A stretch of DNA of 64,000 bases from SIG480 sp045586595. GTDB taxonomy: Bacteria; Bacillota; Clostridia; Oscillospirales; JAAYXM01. The stretch spans positions 1 to 64,000 of the forward strand of contig JAZNAQ010000011.1 in NCBI GenBank assembly GCA_045586595.1. Reading direction: 5' to 3'. Of the stretch, positions 16,885-26,593 are shown in pieces. The position numbers and the translations under genes were made by a program. Each line of letters opens with the position of its first letter. The stretch's first letter is position 1. The notes below the pieces were generated by a model. The model did not search any database and was not told the DNA's origin. It worked only from the letters and a program-made list of their open reading frames with translations.

Positions 16885-18102
16885 TTGGATAAATTCATAT
16901 TACACTGCGACCTAAATGCATTTTATGCATCTGTAGAAGAGGTTCGTAATCCCGAGCTTCGTGCCTGGCCTGTAGCAGTATGCGGAAACCCGAAAAACCG
17001 TCACGGCATAATACTTGCAAAGAACGAAAAAGCAAAAGCCTTTGGTGTAAAAACCGCAGAGACGATATGGCAAGCTCAGAGAAAATGCCCCGACCTTATA
17101 CTCGTCCCGCCCCATCATAGCGAATATTTAAAATACTCCAAAACAGTCAATGAAATATATCTTAGATATACTGACCTTGTCGAGCCTTTTGGTATTGATG
17201 AATCGTGGCTTGACATTACAGGTTCGGCTCACCTTTTTGGCACTCCCGAGCAAATAGCAGATGAGCTTCGTGAGGTTGTCAGAAATGAAACCGGCCTTAC
17301 AATTTCAGTTGGTGTTTCTTTTACAAAAGCCTTTGCAAAGCTCGGAAGTGACTATAAAAAGCCCGATGCTACAACTGTCATAACGCGCGAAAACTATAAA
17401 GATATTGCATGGCCACTCCCCGTCACCGATTTGCTTTATGTTGGCAAAAGCGCAAAAAAAACCTTTGGGCGCCTGGGAATAACAACTATCGGAGAGCTTG
17501 CAAACAGCTCGCGCGCAACTATCTCCGCTCTTCTCGGCAAAACGGGAGAACTCGTCCACGATTACGCAAATGGAATTGACAACTCTCCTGTTCAGTCAGC
17601 TTTTGCCGAAAATGACCCAAAATCAATCGGGCGCGGGGTAACCTTTCCTCACGATCTAACTGAATTTTCAGAGATCAAAACCGGCATTTCCGTTCTTGCC
17701 GATGATGTTGCCACACGCCTGCGCAAGCATAGCCTCAAAGCACACGTTGTCTCTCTCACAGTGCGCGACCCAAGCTTCAGAACAACATCAAAGCAAAAAA
17801 CACTCCCCTCACCGACATATCTCGAAAGCGATATAACACGCACTTGCATTGAGCTTTATAACGAATCATATGCCTCAAAAGGCATCCCTGTGCGTATGCT
17901 CACAGTAACAGTCTCTTCCCTTGTTAATTCATCTGACACGGTCAGCGAACAGCTCTCTTTATTTTCTCACAGTGACGACATTCAAAAACGAGAAAAGATT
18001 GAGCTTACAATAGACAAAATACGCAAAAAATTCGGACGCAGCTCAATGCAGAAGGGTTCTTTTTTAAACCAAGATTTTTCAATAAAAAACAACGACGATT
18101 AA
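16885..18102 (+). CDS. dinB: DNA polymerase IV
   Basis: 405-aa Y-family translesion polymerase. Catalytic carboxylates lie in HCDLNAFYASVEE and FGIDESWLDIT. The helix-hairpin-helix/thumb region (LGITTIGELANSS) and little finger (SIGRGVTFPHDL) follow. A beta-clamp-binding motif, QLSLF, is present near the C-terminus. I chose the TTG at 16885 because GGGGTGA precedes it and the residues align with the family start (DKFILHCDLNAFY). An ATG at 16861 has no ribosome site. Confidence 0.93.
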   Translation: MDKFILHCDLNAFYASVEEVRNPELRAWPVAVCGNPKNRHGIILAKNEKAKAFGVKTAETIWQAQRKCPDLILVPPHHSEYLKYSKTVNEIYLRYTDLVEPFGIDESWLDITGSAHLFGTPEQIADELREVVRNETGLTISVGVSFTKAFAKLGSDYKKPDATTVITRENYKDIAWPLPVTDLLYVGKSAKKTFGRLGITTIGELANSSRATISALLGKTGELVHDYANGIDNSPVQSAFAENDPKSIGRGVTFPHDLTEFSEIKTGISVLADDVATRLRKHSLKAHVVSLTVRDPSFRTTSKQKTLPSPTYLESDITRTCIELYNESYASKGIPVRMLTVTVSSLVNSSDTVSEQLSLFSHSDDIQKREKIELTIDKIRKKFGRSSMQKGSFLNQDFSIKNNDD

Positions 18103-18125
18103 AGGCGAAAAACCATAAATTTTGC

Positions 18126-18155
18126 TTGACAAATACCGCTGTTTTAGTGTATCAT
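18126..18155 (+). promoter_or_regulatory. guaB promoter
   Basis: TTGACA - 18 bp - TATCAT; the short leader leaves no room for a purine riboswitch. Confidence 0.7.
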
Positions 18156-18192
18156 ATTTTTTAAATAAATACACAAAGGAGCGTTGCGGATT

Positions 18193-19656
18193 ATGGATAT
18201 TAGTAAGAAAGTTTGCGGCGAAGGTTTGACATTTGACGATGTTCTTCTTATCCCTGCAAAGAGCGAGATTCTACCTGCAGATATTGACGTCACCACACGT
18301 CTTACAAAGAAGATTTCATTGAATATTCCCGTCATGAGTGCGGCTATGGATACAGTTACAGAGTCACGCATGGCGATTGCCGTTGCCAGAGAGGGCGGCA
18401 TCGGTGTTATACATAAAAACATGACAATCGAAGAGCAGGCTAACGAAGTCGATATGGTTAAACGCTCCGAAAACGGTGTTATTACAAACCCGTTCTTTTT
18501 AAGCCCGTCCAACACCCTCGGAGATGCTGATGACCTCATGGCAAAATACCGCATTTCAGGTGTTCCGATTTGTGATAACGGCAAGCTCGTCGGTATTATT
18601 ACAAACCGCGATATGAAGTTTGAAGCAGACTACAATCGCCCCATCTGCGAGGTTATGACAAAAGAGAATCTTGTAACTGCTCCGGTTGGCACAACACTTG
18701 AAGATGCAACAGAGATTCTCCGCAAAAACAAAATAGAAAAACTCCCAATTGTTGATAAAAACATGGCGCTTTGCGGCCTTATCACAATTAAAGATATTGA
18801 AAAAGCTCACAGATACCCGAATTCTGCGCGTGACGAAAAGGGTCGCCTTTTAGTAGCTGCAGCTATCGGCAACACTCCTGATGTTCTTGACCGTGCAAAA
18901 GCTCTTTCGGACGCAGGCGTTGATGTTTTCGTTCTTGACAGTGCACATGGTCATCATATAGACATTGCACGCGCTGTTTCAAAGGTTAAAAACGCGTTCC
19001 CTCACATTGAGCTTATCGCTGGTAACATTGCTACTCCGGAAGCTGCTGCAGACCTTATCGCAGCCGGTGCAGATGCTCTCAAGGTCGGTATGGGCCCCGG
19101 TGCTATCTGTACAACACGCGTTGTTGCAGGTATTGGTGTTCCGCAGATTACGGCTGTTATGACAGTTGCAGAAGTTGCAGATAAATACGGTATTCCGGTC
19201 ATTGCAGACGGCGGTATTAAATACTCCGGCGATATTCCTAAGGCTATTTGCGCGGGCGCATCTGTAATCATGCTTGGTTCACTTCTTGCAGGTTGCGACG
19301 AAGCTCCGGGTGATTTTGAAATGTTCCAGGGCAGACGTTTTAAGGTATACCGTGGCATGGGCTCACTTGGCGCAATGGCAAAGGGCGGCCGTGACCGTTA
19401 CTTCCAGCACAATAACAGAAAGCTCGTTCCCGAAGGCGTTGAAGGTCGTGTTCCCTACAAGGGGCCGGCAGGCGATACTATCTTCCAGCTTATCGGTGGT
19501 CTCCGCGCTGGTATGGGTTACTGCGGCGCGCCAAACATTCAGGCACTCCGTGAGAACGGACGCTTCATAAAGATAACAGGTGCAGGCCTCAAAGAAAGCC
19601 ACCCGCACGATATTTACATTACAAAAGAAGCACCTAACTACTCAATCAATCCGTAA
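18193..19656 (+). CDS. guaB: Inosine-5'-monophosphate dehydrogenase
   Basis: 487-aa IMPDH, which oxidises IMP to XMP with NAD+ at the GMP branch point. The TIM barrel is interrupted by two CBS domains (about residues 95-205: DLMAKYRISGVPI, EILRKNKIEKLPI). Catalytic Cys is in GPGAICTTRVVAG, with the flap GRDRYFQHN downstream. AAAGGAG and spacing favour the ATG at 18193. Codon use suggests good expression. Monocistronic with its own promoter and terminator. Confidence 0.97.
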   Translation: MDISKKVCGEGLTFDDVLLIPAKSEILPADIDVTTRLTKKISLNIPVMSAAMDTVTESRMAIAVAREGGIGVIHKNMTIEEQANEVDMVKRSENGVITNPFFLSPSNTLGDADDLMAKYRISGVPICDNGKLVGIITNRDMKFEADYNRPICEVMTKENLVTAPVGTTLEDATEILRKNKIEKLPIVDKNMALCGLITIKDIEKAHRYPNSARDEKGRLLVAAAIGNTPDVLDRAKALSDAGVDVFVLDSAHGHHIDIARAVSKVKNAFPHIELIAGNIATPEAAADLIAAGADALKVGMGPGAICTTRVVAGIGVPQITAVMTVAEVADKYGIPVIADGGIKYSGDIPKAICAGASVIMLGSLLAGCDEAPGDFEMFQGRRFKVYRGMGSLGAMAKGGRDRYFQHNNRKLVPEGVEGRVPYKGPAGDTIFQLIGGLRAGMGYCGAPNIQALRENGRFIKITGAGLKESHPHDIYITKEAPNYSINP

Positions 19657-19660
19657 AATA

Positions 19661-19694
19661 AAAACAGAGTCGTGTCATACACGACTCTGTTTTT
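19661..19694. terminator. Bidirectional terminator, guaB / ABC importer
   Basis: AAAACAGAGTCGTGT / ACACGACTCTGTTTT stem with a 3-nt loop and T-runs both ways. Confidence 0.9.
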
Positions 19695-20446
19695 TAAAAC
19701 TCATAACAAAATCCATTCCCATCTGGTCTTTTAGAAACAGACACTCCAAACATCTCATTTATTATTTTGCTATCACAAACGGCATCTGGCGTATCTGCAC
19801 GCAAAACTTTTCCCTCGCAGAGCACAGCCACACTGTCAGAAAAGCTCAGTGCAAGCGGAATATCATGCATAACCGTAACTATTCCCTTCCCCTCTTCCGC
19901 TAAAGAACGCAGAGTTTTCAAGAGCGAGAGCTGGTTTGAAATATCAAGATATGTAGTTGGCTCATCCAGCAGGATATAGTCAGCATCCTGCGCGAGAGCC
20001 ATTGCAATGTATGCATTTTGTCTCATCCCACCCGACAGACAAGATAGCTTGCTGTCAGAAAGTGATTTAATCCCCATACGCGCAAGCGTACCTTGCACCA
20101 TCTCATTGTCCTCTTTGCTGTACCGTCGAGGATAATCAAGATACGGGAATCTCCCATGCAACACCATCTGCCCAACTGTCATGTCAGGGACATTTTTGCC
20201 CTGAGATAGATATGCAATGTTTTGCGCAACTTCTTTGCGCGACATTGCATTTTTTTCTTTACCGTTAATTATTATACTTCCGCTTGTGAACGGTATAATG
20301 CCCGCCATAGTTTTAAGGAGAGTGCTTTTTCCCGAGCCGTTAGGCCCGATGACAGACATAATCTTTCCTCTTTCCACGTTAAGTGATACGCCACAGAGCA
20401 CATTACACTTTGCGTAGCCTGAATATATTTCTTTAAGCTCAATCAC
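19694..20446 (-). CDS. Metal-chelate (FecE/BtuD-type) ABC transporter ATPase
   Basis: 250-aa ATPase of the iron-siderophore/heme/B12 importer class. It shows Walker A GPNGSGKST, signature LSGGMRQ, Walker B YILLDEPTTYLD and switch His in VMHDIPLA. The start is GTG at 20446, preceded by GAGGAGG, and overlaps the permease gene by 8 bp (translational coupling). It is the third gene of the binding protein-permease-ATPase operon. Confidence 0.93.
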   Translation of the reverse strand: MIELKEIYSGYAKCNVLCGVSLNVERGKIMSVIGPNGSGKSTLLKTMAGIIPFTSGSIIINGKEKNAMSRKEVAQNIAYLSQGKNVPDMTVGQMVLHGRFPYLDYPRRYSKEDNEMVQGTLARMGIKSLSDSKLSCLSGGMRQNAYIAMALAQDADYILLDEPTTYLDISNQLSLLKTLRSLAEEGKGIVTVMHDIPLALSFSDSVAVLCEGKVLRADTPDAVCDSKIINEMFGVSVSKRPDGNGFCYEF

Positions 20447-21464
20447 TCTTATGCCCTCCTCTGCCCCGAACAAGAATAAAAATAAAGAATGGTGCTCCGA
20501 GGAAAGCCATAATTATACCTACAGGAATTTCATAAGGCGAAAATGCACATCTGGCAACAGTATCACACAAACACACAAACGCGCCCCCGAATAATGCACA
20601 GAGACTAATTAAATGAAATGCCCTATTACCTGCAAGCCTTCTCACCGTATGCGGAACAAGTAACCCCACAAACGAAAGTAGCCCCGCAAGGCTTACTGCA
20701 CACCCCGCAAGCAGTGCTGCAAGTAGTAAAAAAAACATATTCATAAGCTCAGTATTCATACCGAGCCCCTTTGCGTTTTCTTCTCCGAGAGAAAGTACAT
20801 CAAGCTCGTTTGCCAGAGTAAGAAGTAGCGCTGTTGTAATCAAAATCAGAACCGTCGCAGGAACAAGCTTCTGATACGTCACCGCCGAAAACTCTCCAAC
20901 TTTAAAGTCGTTACTCATCATCCCCACATCCGGAATAAAAGTAACCACCGTATCAGAGACCGCGCCGAGCAAGCTATTCATGGCGACACCAATAAGTATT
21001 ACTTTTCCGCGCGATGCGCTCCATCTCCGCGCTCCCAGACTAACAATCATAACTGCCGCAAATGCGCCAAGAAATGCAAATAGCGAAAGTCTCCACCCTC
21101 CGTAAATACCAAATGCTGTACACAATGTAACAGCAAGCCCCGCTCCGGAGTTAACCCCTATTACGCTCGGAGATGCCAACCGATTTGACAGAACTCCCTG
21201 TATCAGCGCGCCGGAAACAGCAAGAGCCGCTCCGCACACAAGCGAAGCAATAGTTCTCGGAAGCCTTACATAATAAATAATACGCCATGCCGGTAATGTA
21301 TAAAGCCCTTCACAAATCGCGTGGTAGAGCTCCGAGAATGAAACCGAAGTACTTCCAAGCCCTATTCCCGAAACTATGGCAACAAGCAAGAGCAAAACAC
21401 CTGTAAGATAGAGTAATTTTATTCTGTTTTTATTCTTCAAGCAAAATTCTGCCGAGCTCCTCAT
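20439..21464 (-). CDS. FecCD-family ABC transporter permease
   Basis: 341-aa membrane protein with about nine or ten transmembrane helices and the family signatures RLPRTIASLVCGAALAVSG, ASPSVIGVNSGAGL and GLLVPHTVRRLAG (cytoplasmic coupling loop). It would form the channel of an iron-chelate, heme or cobalamin importer. Its 5' end overlaps the binding-protein gene by 35 bp and its 3' end overlaps the ATPase gene. Confidence 0.94.
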   Translation of the reverse strand: MRSSAEFCLKNKNRIKLLYLTGVLLLLVAIVSGIGLGSTSVSFSELYHAICEGLYTLPAWRIIYYVRLPRTIASLVCGAALAVSGALIQGVLSNRLASPSVIGVNSGAGLAVTLCTAFGIYGGWRLSLFAFLGAFAAVMIVSLGARRWSASRGKVILIGVAMNSLLGAVSDTVVTFIPDVGMMSNDFKVGEFSAVTYQKLVPATVLILITTALLLTLANELDVLSLGEENAKGLGMNTELMNMFFLLLAALLAGCAVSLAGLLSFVGLLVPHTVRRLAGNRAFHLISLCALFGGAFVCLCDTVARCAFSPYEIPVGIIMAFLGAPFFIFILVRGRGGHKSD

Positions 21465-22368
21465 ACGCCTCTGCCCATCTCACATTCGGTTTTATATTAA
21501 ACAGCCTTCTGTCCATAAAATGCAGCCTGTTCTCACGAACAGCTAAAAGAGTTTTCCATGCCGGATTTTCGCTCATCGTTTCTGCAAGATTTTTCATTGC
21601 CTTATCAATATCGTCACCCATTGTGACAACAAAAATCCTGTACGGCTCGTTCTTAATAACAGACTCTACGCTTAAGTTCTCAAGCAGGCTCTTGTCGCTG
21701 TCTGCAATGTTTTTGCACCCCAGCTCAAAAAGCATCTCACCCAGCACGGTCCCACGGCTACCCTTTGCCTTTACAGTGCCGGAAGACGCCCGAAGTAATA
21801 ATATCGTCTTTGCCTCAGCAGGTATTTTCGCATCTGCACAGCGTTTTTTTACAGCATCTATCTGTGCCCTTATATGTAGCCCGTTTTTCTCATAGAGGTC
21901 TTTTCTGCCTGTAATATCAGTGCAGATATCAAGCATCCGGAGATAGTCCTCAAAACAGTCAACATCAAAATATGCTACTGTAATTCCCGCATTTTCAAGT
22001 GCATCTTTCATTTCCACATTCGATGCTGTGGATGCACTTGCAATTACAAAATCGGGGTTTGCTTTAAAAAGAGACTCAAGCGACGGTGAATGTGCTCCAC
22101 CGAGATTTATGCAATCATCACGAAGATTAAGACCTAAATCTTCCCATGCATCATCACAGGTTGCCGCAACCTCCCCACCGGCAAGCATCCATATTTCAGC
22201 AAAGCTTCCGAGGATAGGCGCAACTCTGTTACATGTACTGACCGTAACCTCGAGTCCAAGGTCGTCTGTAAAGGTATATCCCTCTGTCTTTTCTTGTTCT
22301 CCGCAACCGTACAACACAAGAAGCATACAAAAAAAGCTCGCCAATATCACGCTTATGCTTCTCTGCAT
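21430..22368 (-). CDS. Iron-chelate/heme/B12-type ABC substrate-binding lipoprotein
   Basis: 312-aa class III binding protein. Signal sequence and lipobox end at LVLYGC (Cys22), so it is tethered outside the membrane. The fold landmarks are TFTDDLGLEVTV, GGAHSPSLESLFKANPDFVIAS and FNIKPNVRWAEAYEELG. No substrate signature separates siderophore, heme or cobalamin, so the ligand is left open. It begins 9 bp after recG ends and no Fur box or cobalamin riboswitch was seen, so expression may follow the recG operon. Confidence 0.9.
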   Translation of the reverse strand: MQRSISVILASFFCMLLVLYGCGEQEKTEGYTFTDDLGLEVTVSTCNRVAPILGSFAEIWMLAGGEVAATCDDAWEDLGLNLRDDCINLGGAHSPSLESLFKANPDFVIASASTASNVEMKDALENAGITVAYFDVDCFEDYLRMLDICTDITGRKDLYEKNGLHIRAQIDAVKKRCADAKIPAEAKTILLLRASSGTVKAKGSRGTVLGEMLFELGCKNIADSDKSLLENLSVESVIKNEPYRIFVVTMGDDIDKAMKNLAETMSENPAWKTLLAVRENRLHFMDRRLFNIKPNVRWAEAYEELGRILLEE

Positions 22369-22377
22369 TTTTTCACC

Positions 22378-24444
22378 TCAATTAAACGAATTTTTACCAA
22401 CACTCAAATCAAACATCCTGCGTATACGCTCACGAAGAAGCTTATACTCAGGGTTTTTAAGCGTACGGTCTATCTCGGCAATCTTTGCTGCCTCGCGCTT
22501 GGCCAAATCAAGCACACGCATATCTGACATAAAACTTGCAATTTTGAGTATGGGCAAACCATGCTGGCGTGTACCGAAAAAGTCGCCCGGTCCGCGAAGT
22601 TTCAGGTCCTCCTCAGATATTTTAAATCCATCTGCGTTTTTGCGAAGTGCCTGCAAACGCTCTGCCGCAGGGCTCCACTTGCTCACATTTGAAAACAGTA
22701 TGCAATAAGACTTGTCCTTTCCTCGTCCTACACGTCCGCGAAGCTGATGAAGCTGCGAAAGACCAAACCTTTCAGAATTTTCTATTGCCATAACAGTAGC
22801 GTTCGGGACGTTCACCCCAACCTCTATTACCGTTGTTGAAACGATTGCCGCTGTCTCACCAGAAACAAACCGACGCATAACGGCGTCCTTCTCTTTTTGC
22901 TTCATCTTGCCGTGTAAGAACTCAATCTGCTTACCTTTAAATACTGTATCAGAAAGCTCCTCGGCAAACTTTTCAACAGAGCGCATTTCACCCTCTTCAT
23001 CCTCATCTATAAGAGGACATACTATGTATGCCTGATGACCTTCATCAAGCTGTTTTTTTATAAAGCCATATGCATCATTGCGCTTTGTGTCATTCACAAT
23101 CAGCGTATCTACTGGCAATCTCCCCGGCGGAAGTTCATCTATGACCGATATATCAAGATCACCGTACATAATAAGTGCAAGCGAGCGCGGTATAGGTGTT
23201 GCAGACATAACAAGCTGATGAGGGTTATTTCCCTTCGAGGCGAGAGCCGCTCTTTGGCGAACACCGAAGCGATGTTGCTCGTCAACTATCATAAGCCCCA
23301 GACTTGAAAAAGCTACATCCTCACTTATTATCGCATGAGTGCCTATAAGAAAATCAACTTCTCCTGTTAGGCACATCTCCTTTACAGCTCTTTTTTCTGA
23401 TGCCTTCATGCTTCCGCACAAAAGCATGCATTTCATACCAAGCTCTGAAAGCCCTGCCGAAAGTGACATAAAATGCTGTTCGGCAAGTATTTCTGTCGGC
23501 ACCATCAGCGCTGTCTGCAACCCGTTTTTATACGCAATATATGCAGCACCGGCAGCAACAGCTGTCTTGCCCGAGCCGACATCACCCTGAACTATACGGT
23601 TCATCGGACGGGGTGACTTCATATCTCCGGCAATCTCGTCCATCACGCGAAGTTGGGCAGCTGTTGGCTTAAACGGCAGAGCCGATATATATTTTGAGTA
23701 ATCCGCATCTTCTATGGCTATGCCAGACTCATACTCACGTCTGTCGCGAAGATGCATAAGCCCCAACGTAAGGACAAAAAGCTCCTCAAAGACAAGCCTC
23801 CGTTTTGCAATTTCAAGCTCCTCTTCGCTTGTTGGAAAATGAATTTCGCGATAAGAATATCCGACGTGTGCAAGCCTTAGTCGTCTTCGGATTTCCTCTG
23901 GTATAACCTCTGGAATAACCTCTGAAAACTCCGATAATGCTGTTTTGACCGCAGTTCGAATCATATCTGCCGAAAGCCCTGCCGTCAAACCATATATCGG
24001 GAGGATAGCCCCGGTCTTGTTGCCGGAGCTATCCTCTCGCTCAAACGTCGGATTTGTCATAGAAAGCTTGCCGCCGCGCTCCTCTATCTTACCAAAGAAT
24101 ATGTAGCGCTCACCGGCCTGAAGCTTTCCTACACTGTATTTTTGATTAAAGAAAACTATATTTATTCCGCCTGTCTCATCAACTGCACGAAACTCTGTCA
24201 CCGAAAAACCACGGCGTGGGGTTCTGGTCTTTATATTAGAGGACACATATGCATTTATGCATGCCTTGTCCCCCGCTCGGACATCGGATATATTGAGAGT
24301 CTTTCGCCTGTCCTCATAGTCACGCGGAAAATAGTTTAAAAGGTCATACACGGTAAATATACCAAGCCTCGAAAAAGCCTCGGCACGTTTTTCACCAACA
24401 CCCTTTAAATACCGTATTCCCGTGTTTAAATCAGACTTCACCAT
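22378..24444 (-). CDS. recG: ATP-dependent DNA helicase RecG
   Basis: 688-aa branched-DNA helicase that remodels stalled forks and Holliday junctions. The N-terminal wedge/OB domain starts GIRYLKGVGEKRAEAF. The translocase shows Walker A QGDVGSGKTA, DEQH box VDEQHRFG, TATPIPRSLAL, and GRVGRGKDKSYC. RGPGDFFGTRQHG marks the end. Follows yloV by 6 bp, the conserved yloU-yloV-recG order of Firmicutes. Confidence 0.97.
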   Translation of the reverse strand: MVKSDLNTGIRYLKGVGEKRAEAFSRLGIFTVYDLLNYFPRDYEDRRKTLNISDVRAGDKACINAYVSSNIKTRTPRRGFSVTEFRAVDETGGINIVFFNQKYSVGKLQAGERYIFFGKIEERGGKLSMTNPTFEREDSSGNKTGAILPIYGLTAGLSADMIRTAVKTALSEFSEVIPEVIPEEIRRRLRLAHVGYSYREIHFPTSEEELEIAKRRLVFEELFVLTLGLMHLRDRREYESGIAIEDADYSKYISALPFKPTAAQLRVMDEIAGDMKSPRPMNRIVQGDVGSGKTAVAAGAAYIAYKNGLQTALMVPTEILAEQHFMSLSAGLSELGMKCMLLCGSMKASEKRAVKEMCLTGEVDFLIGTHAIISEDVAFSSLGLMIVDEQHRFGVRQRAALASKGNNPHQLVMSATPIPRSLALIMYGDLDISVIDELPPGRLPVDTLIVNDTKRNDAYGFIKKQLDEGHQAYIVCPLIDEDEEGEMRSVEKFAEELSDTVFKGKQIEFLHGKMKQKEKDAVMRRFVSGETAAIVSTTVIEVGVNVPNATVMAIENSERFGLSQLHQLRGRVGRGKDKSYCILFSNVSKWSPAAERLQALRKNADGFKISEEDLKLRGPGDFFGTRQHGLPILKIASFMSDMRVLDLAKREAAKIAEIDRTLKNPEYKLLRERIRRMFDLSVGKNSFN

Positions 24445-24450
24445 ACGAAA

Positions 24451-26103
24451 TTACTCCGCAGAAATCAAATAGTAATATACCGGCTGACCGCCGTCAAGAA
24501 TCATAACCTCGGCATCCTGTGCCTTATCCTTGCAGATTGACTCAATAACAGATGCATCATCAGCCTTTACACCGTCGCCGTAAAACACGGTTATAAAGCC
24601 CTTATCCTCAACACCCATGTCAGAGATAAGCTTGTCTGCCACTTCCTTTAAGTCCTTGCCCGATGCAGAGAGCTTACCTTCGTTAAGTGCAAGGTATTCG
24701 CCCTCTTTGATAGAGTGGCCGTCAAACTCACTGTCGCGTGCAGCATATGTGATAGAGCCTGTGGAAACATTCCCCGCCGCCTCCATCATTGCCGCAATAT
24801 TCTGCTCAACATCAGCGTCCGGGTCAAACGCAAGCATCGCAGATATTCCCTGCGGTATGGTTTTTGTCTCAAGCACAACAACCTGCTTTGGTGTAAGCTC
24901 TGCTGTCTGCTGAGCCGCCATAATAATGTTCTTATTGTTCGGGAGAACAAAGACAATCTCCGATGGAGTTGCATTTATCGCATCGAGAATATCGTCTGTT
25001 GACGGGTTCATCGTCTGTCCGCCCTCGACCATTGTGTTTGCACCTAGGTCGCGGAACACGTTCATAATGCCCTCGCCTGCTCCAACTACAGCAAACCCAT
25101 ACTTTGTCTCCGGCTCGGCAATCTTCGGTTTTTCATCAGACTTAGGGGTAGAGCTCTGCTCTGCAATAACCTTTTCGGTATGCTGATAACGCATGTTGTC
25201 AATCTTTATATTAGTAAGCTCACCGTAGGTAAGCGCACGCCCAAGAGCCTTATCAGGCTCATTTGTATGAACATGAACCTTTATAATATCGTCATCATCT
25301 ACAACAACAACGCAATCGCCGATAGACTCAAGATATGCGCGAAGCTTTGCAACATCAAGCTTTTTACCCTCTTTGCTGATGTTTACAATAAACTCTGTGC
25401 AGTATGCAAAAGTAATTTCCTCGTCAACCTCTGCAAAAAAAGCCGCGCCGCCTGCTGTAATCTCATCACCCGAAAGCGGCTTTACATCGTTCCCGAGAAG
25501 AGAGTCGCGCATTGCCTCAAGCACTAATACCCAACCGCAACCACCGGCATCAACAACTCCTGCCTTTTTAAGGACAGGGTTAAGCTCCATGGTCTCGTCT
25601 AAGGCTGCCTTTGCCGCAGTGATTGCCTCTTCAAAAAGCTCTGTAACATCGGACTGAGACCCTGCCAGCTCGCTCACACGCTCTGCCGCCTTGCGGGAAA
25701 CAGAAAGAATTGTGCCCTCTGCAGGCTTCATAACGGCGCGGTACGCCGCCTCAACGCCTGCAGTAAGTGCTTTGCCAAGCGATTTTGCATTCATCTCATG
25801 CTCTTCTGCACACGATTTTGCAAAGCCGCGGAAAAGAAGCGAAAGAATAACACCCGAGTTTCCGCGTGCGCCGCGAAGAAGAGCTGATGCCGCAATGTTT
25901 GCCGCCTCACCGATTGTTTCGGGAGCTGCACCTGCAAGAGCAGATGCAGCAGCGCGCGCAGTAAGCGACATGTTTGTGCCCGTGTCACCGTCAGGAACGG
26001 GGAATACGTTGAGCTCATTAAGTTTTTGTTTGTTGTTATCTATTGCCGCGGATGCGGAAATCACCATTCGTTTAAATTCCGCGGCGGTAATCTGTTCTTT
26101 CAA
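24451..26103 (-). CDS. YloV/FakA-type DhaL-domain fatty acid kinase
   Basis: 550-aa protein of the DAK2-fusion (TIGR03599) family. The N-terminal DhaL nucleotide domain has NVFPVPDGDTGTNMS (three metal-binding Asp) and LLRGARGNSGVILS. The middle and C-terminal parts match the FakA regions that bind the FakB lipid carrier. It would phosphorylate fatty acids held by DegV proteins such as that at 14825-15676. The start is probably TTG at 26103, 8 nt after GGAGG; the in-frame GTG at 26112 overlaps that site. Confidence 0.92.
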   Translation of the reverse strand: MKEQITAAEFKRMVISASAAIDNNKQKLNELNVFPVPDGDTGTNMSLTARAAASALAGAAPETIGEAANIAASALLRGARGNSGVILSLLFRGFAKSCAEEHEMNAKSLGKALTAGVEAAYRAVMKPAEGTILSVSRKAAERVSELAGSQSDVTELFEEAITAAKAALDETMELNPVLKKAGVVDAGGCGWVLVLEAMRDSLLGNDVKPLSGDEITAGGAAFFAEVDEEITFAYCTEFIVNISKEGKKLDVAKLRAYLESIGDCVVVVDDDDIIKVHVHTNEPDKALGRALTYGELTNIKIDNMRYQHTEKVIAEQSSTPKSDEKPKIAEPETKYGFAVVGAGEGIMNVFRDLGANTMVEGGQTMNPSTDDILDAINATPSEIVFVLPNNKNIIMAAQQTAELTPKQVVVLETKTIPQGISAMLAFDPDADVEQNIAAMMEAAGNVSTGSITYAARDSEFDGHSIKEGEYLALNEGKLSASGKDLKEVADKLISDMGVEDKGFITVFYGDGVKADDASVIESICKDKAQDAEVMILDGGQPVYYYLISAE

Positions 26104-26117
26104 GACCGGCACCTCCG

Positions 26118-26465
26118 TTACTCTGCCATTATTGAATCGACATTTACGTTTACGTTGCCGACCTTAACGCGTGTTACGCGCTCAACATTATAGCGTACCT
26201 CGTTTATTATTGATTCACAAATCGCAGTGATGTTTACACCGTGCTCGACGATAATGTGAACGTCTATATTCACTTTATCGTTTTCAAACTTAACCTTTAC
26301 GCCCTTGGACATGTTTTCACGCTTGAGAAGCCTTACAATGCCGTCCTTAACGCTACGGTCAGCCATACCGCGTACACCAAAGCAATTCGTTGCCGCATCA
26401 CCTGCAACAACCGTAAAAACATCATTTGTTATCTCTATTGAACCTTTGTCGTTATTTATTATCAT
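26118..26465 (-). CDS. Asp23/Gls24 family envelope-stress protein (YloU)
   Basis: 115-aa Asp23/Gls24 family protein (GSIEITNDVFTVVAGDAATNCFGVRGM, VDVHIIVEHG-like core). It normally forms a membrane-proximal scaffold linked to envelope stress and lipid metabolism. First gene of the yloU-yloV-recG unit; AAGGAGGG precedes the ATG. Confidence 0.92.
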   Translation of the reverse strand: MIINNDKGSIEITNDVFTVVAGDAATNCFGVRGMADRSVKDGIVRLLKRENMSKGVKVKFENDKVNIDVHIIVEHGVNITAICESIINEVRYNVERVTRVKVGNVNVNVDSIMAE

Positions 26466-26501
26466 ATACGTCCCTCCTTAGCGACTGTTATACATAGTTA
26501 T

Positions 26502-26530
26502 ATTATATTCTATTTTTGCCAATAACTCAA
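26502..26530 (-). promoter_or_regulatory. yloU-yloV-recG promoter
   Basis: Minus-strand TTGAGT - 17 bp - TATAAT, about 40 bp before yloU. Confidence 0.6.
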
Positions 26531-26560
26531 TAGAAATTTTTTTAATACGCTCTTTTTTAC

Positions 26561-26591
26561 AAAAAGCTTTCTCAAAACGAGAAAGCTTTTT
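26561..26591 (-). terminator. Terminator after the GtrA gene
   Basis: AAAAAGCTTTCTC / GAGAAAGCTTTTT stem with a 5-nt loop, immediately after the GtrA stop codon on the minus strand. Confidence 0.85.
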
Positions 26592-26593
26592 GA

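Noticed and set aside
18103..18192. Possible purine riboswitch before guaB
   Set aside because: The leader after the promoter is under 40 nt and no purine aptamer motif is seen.
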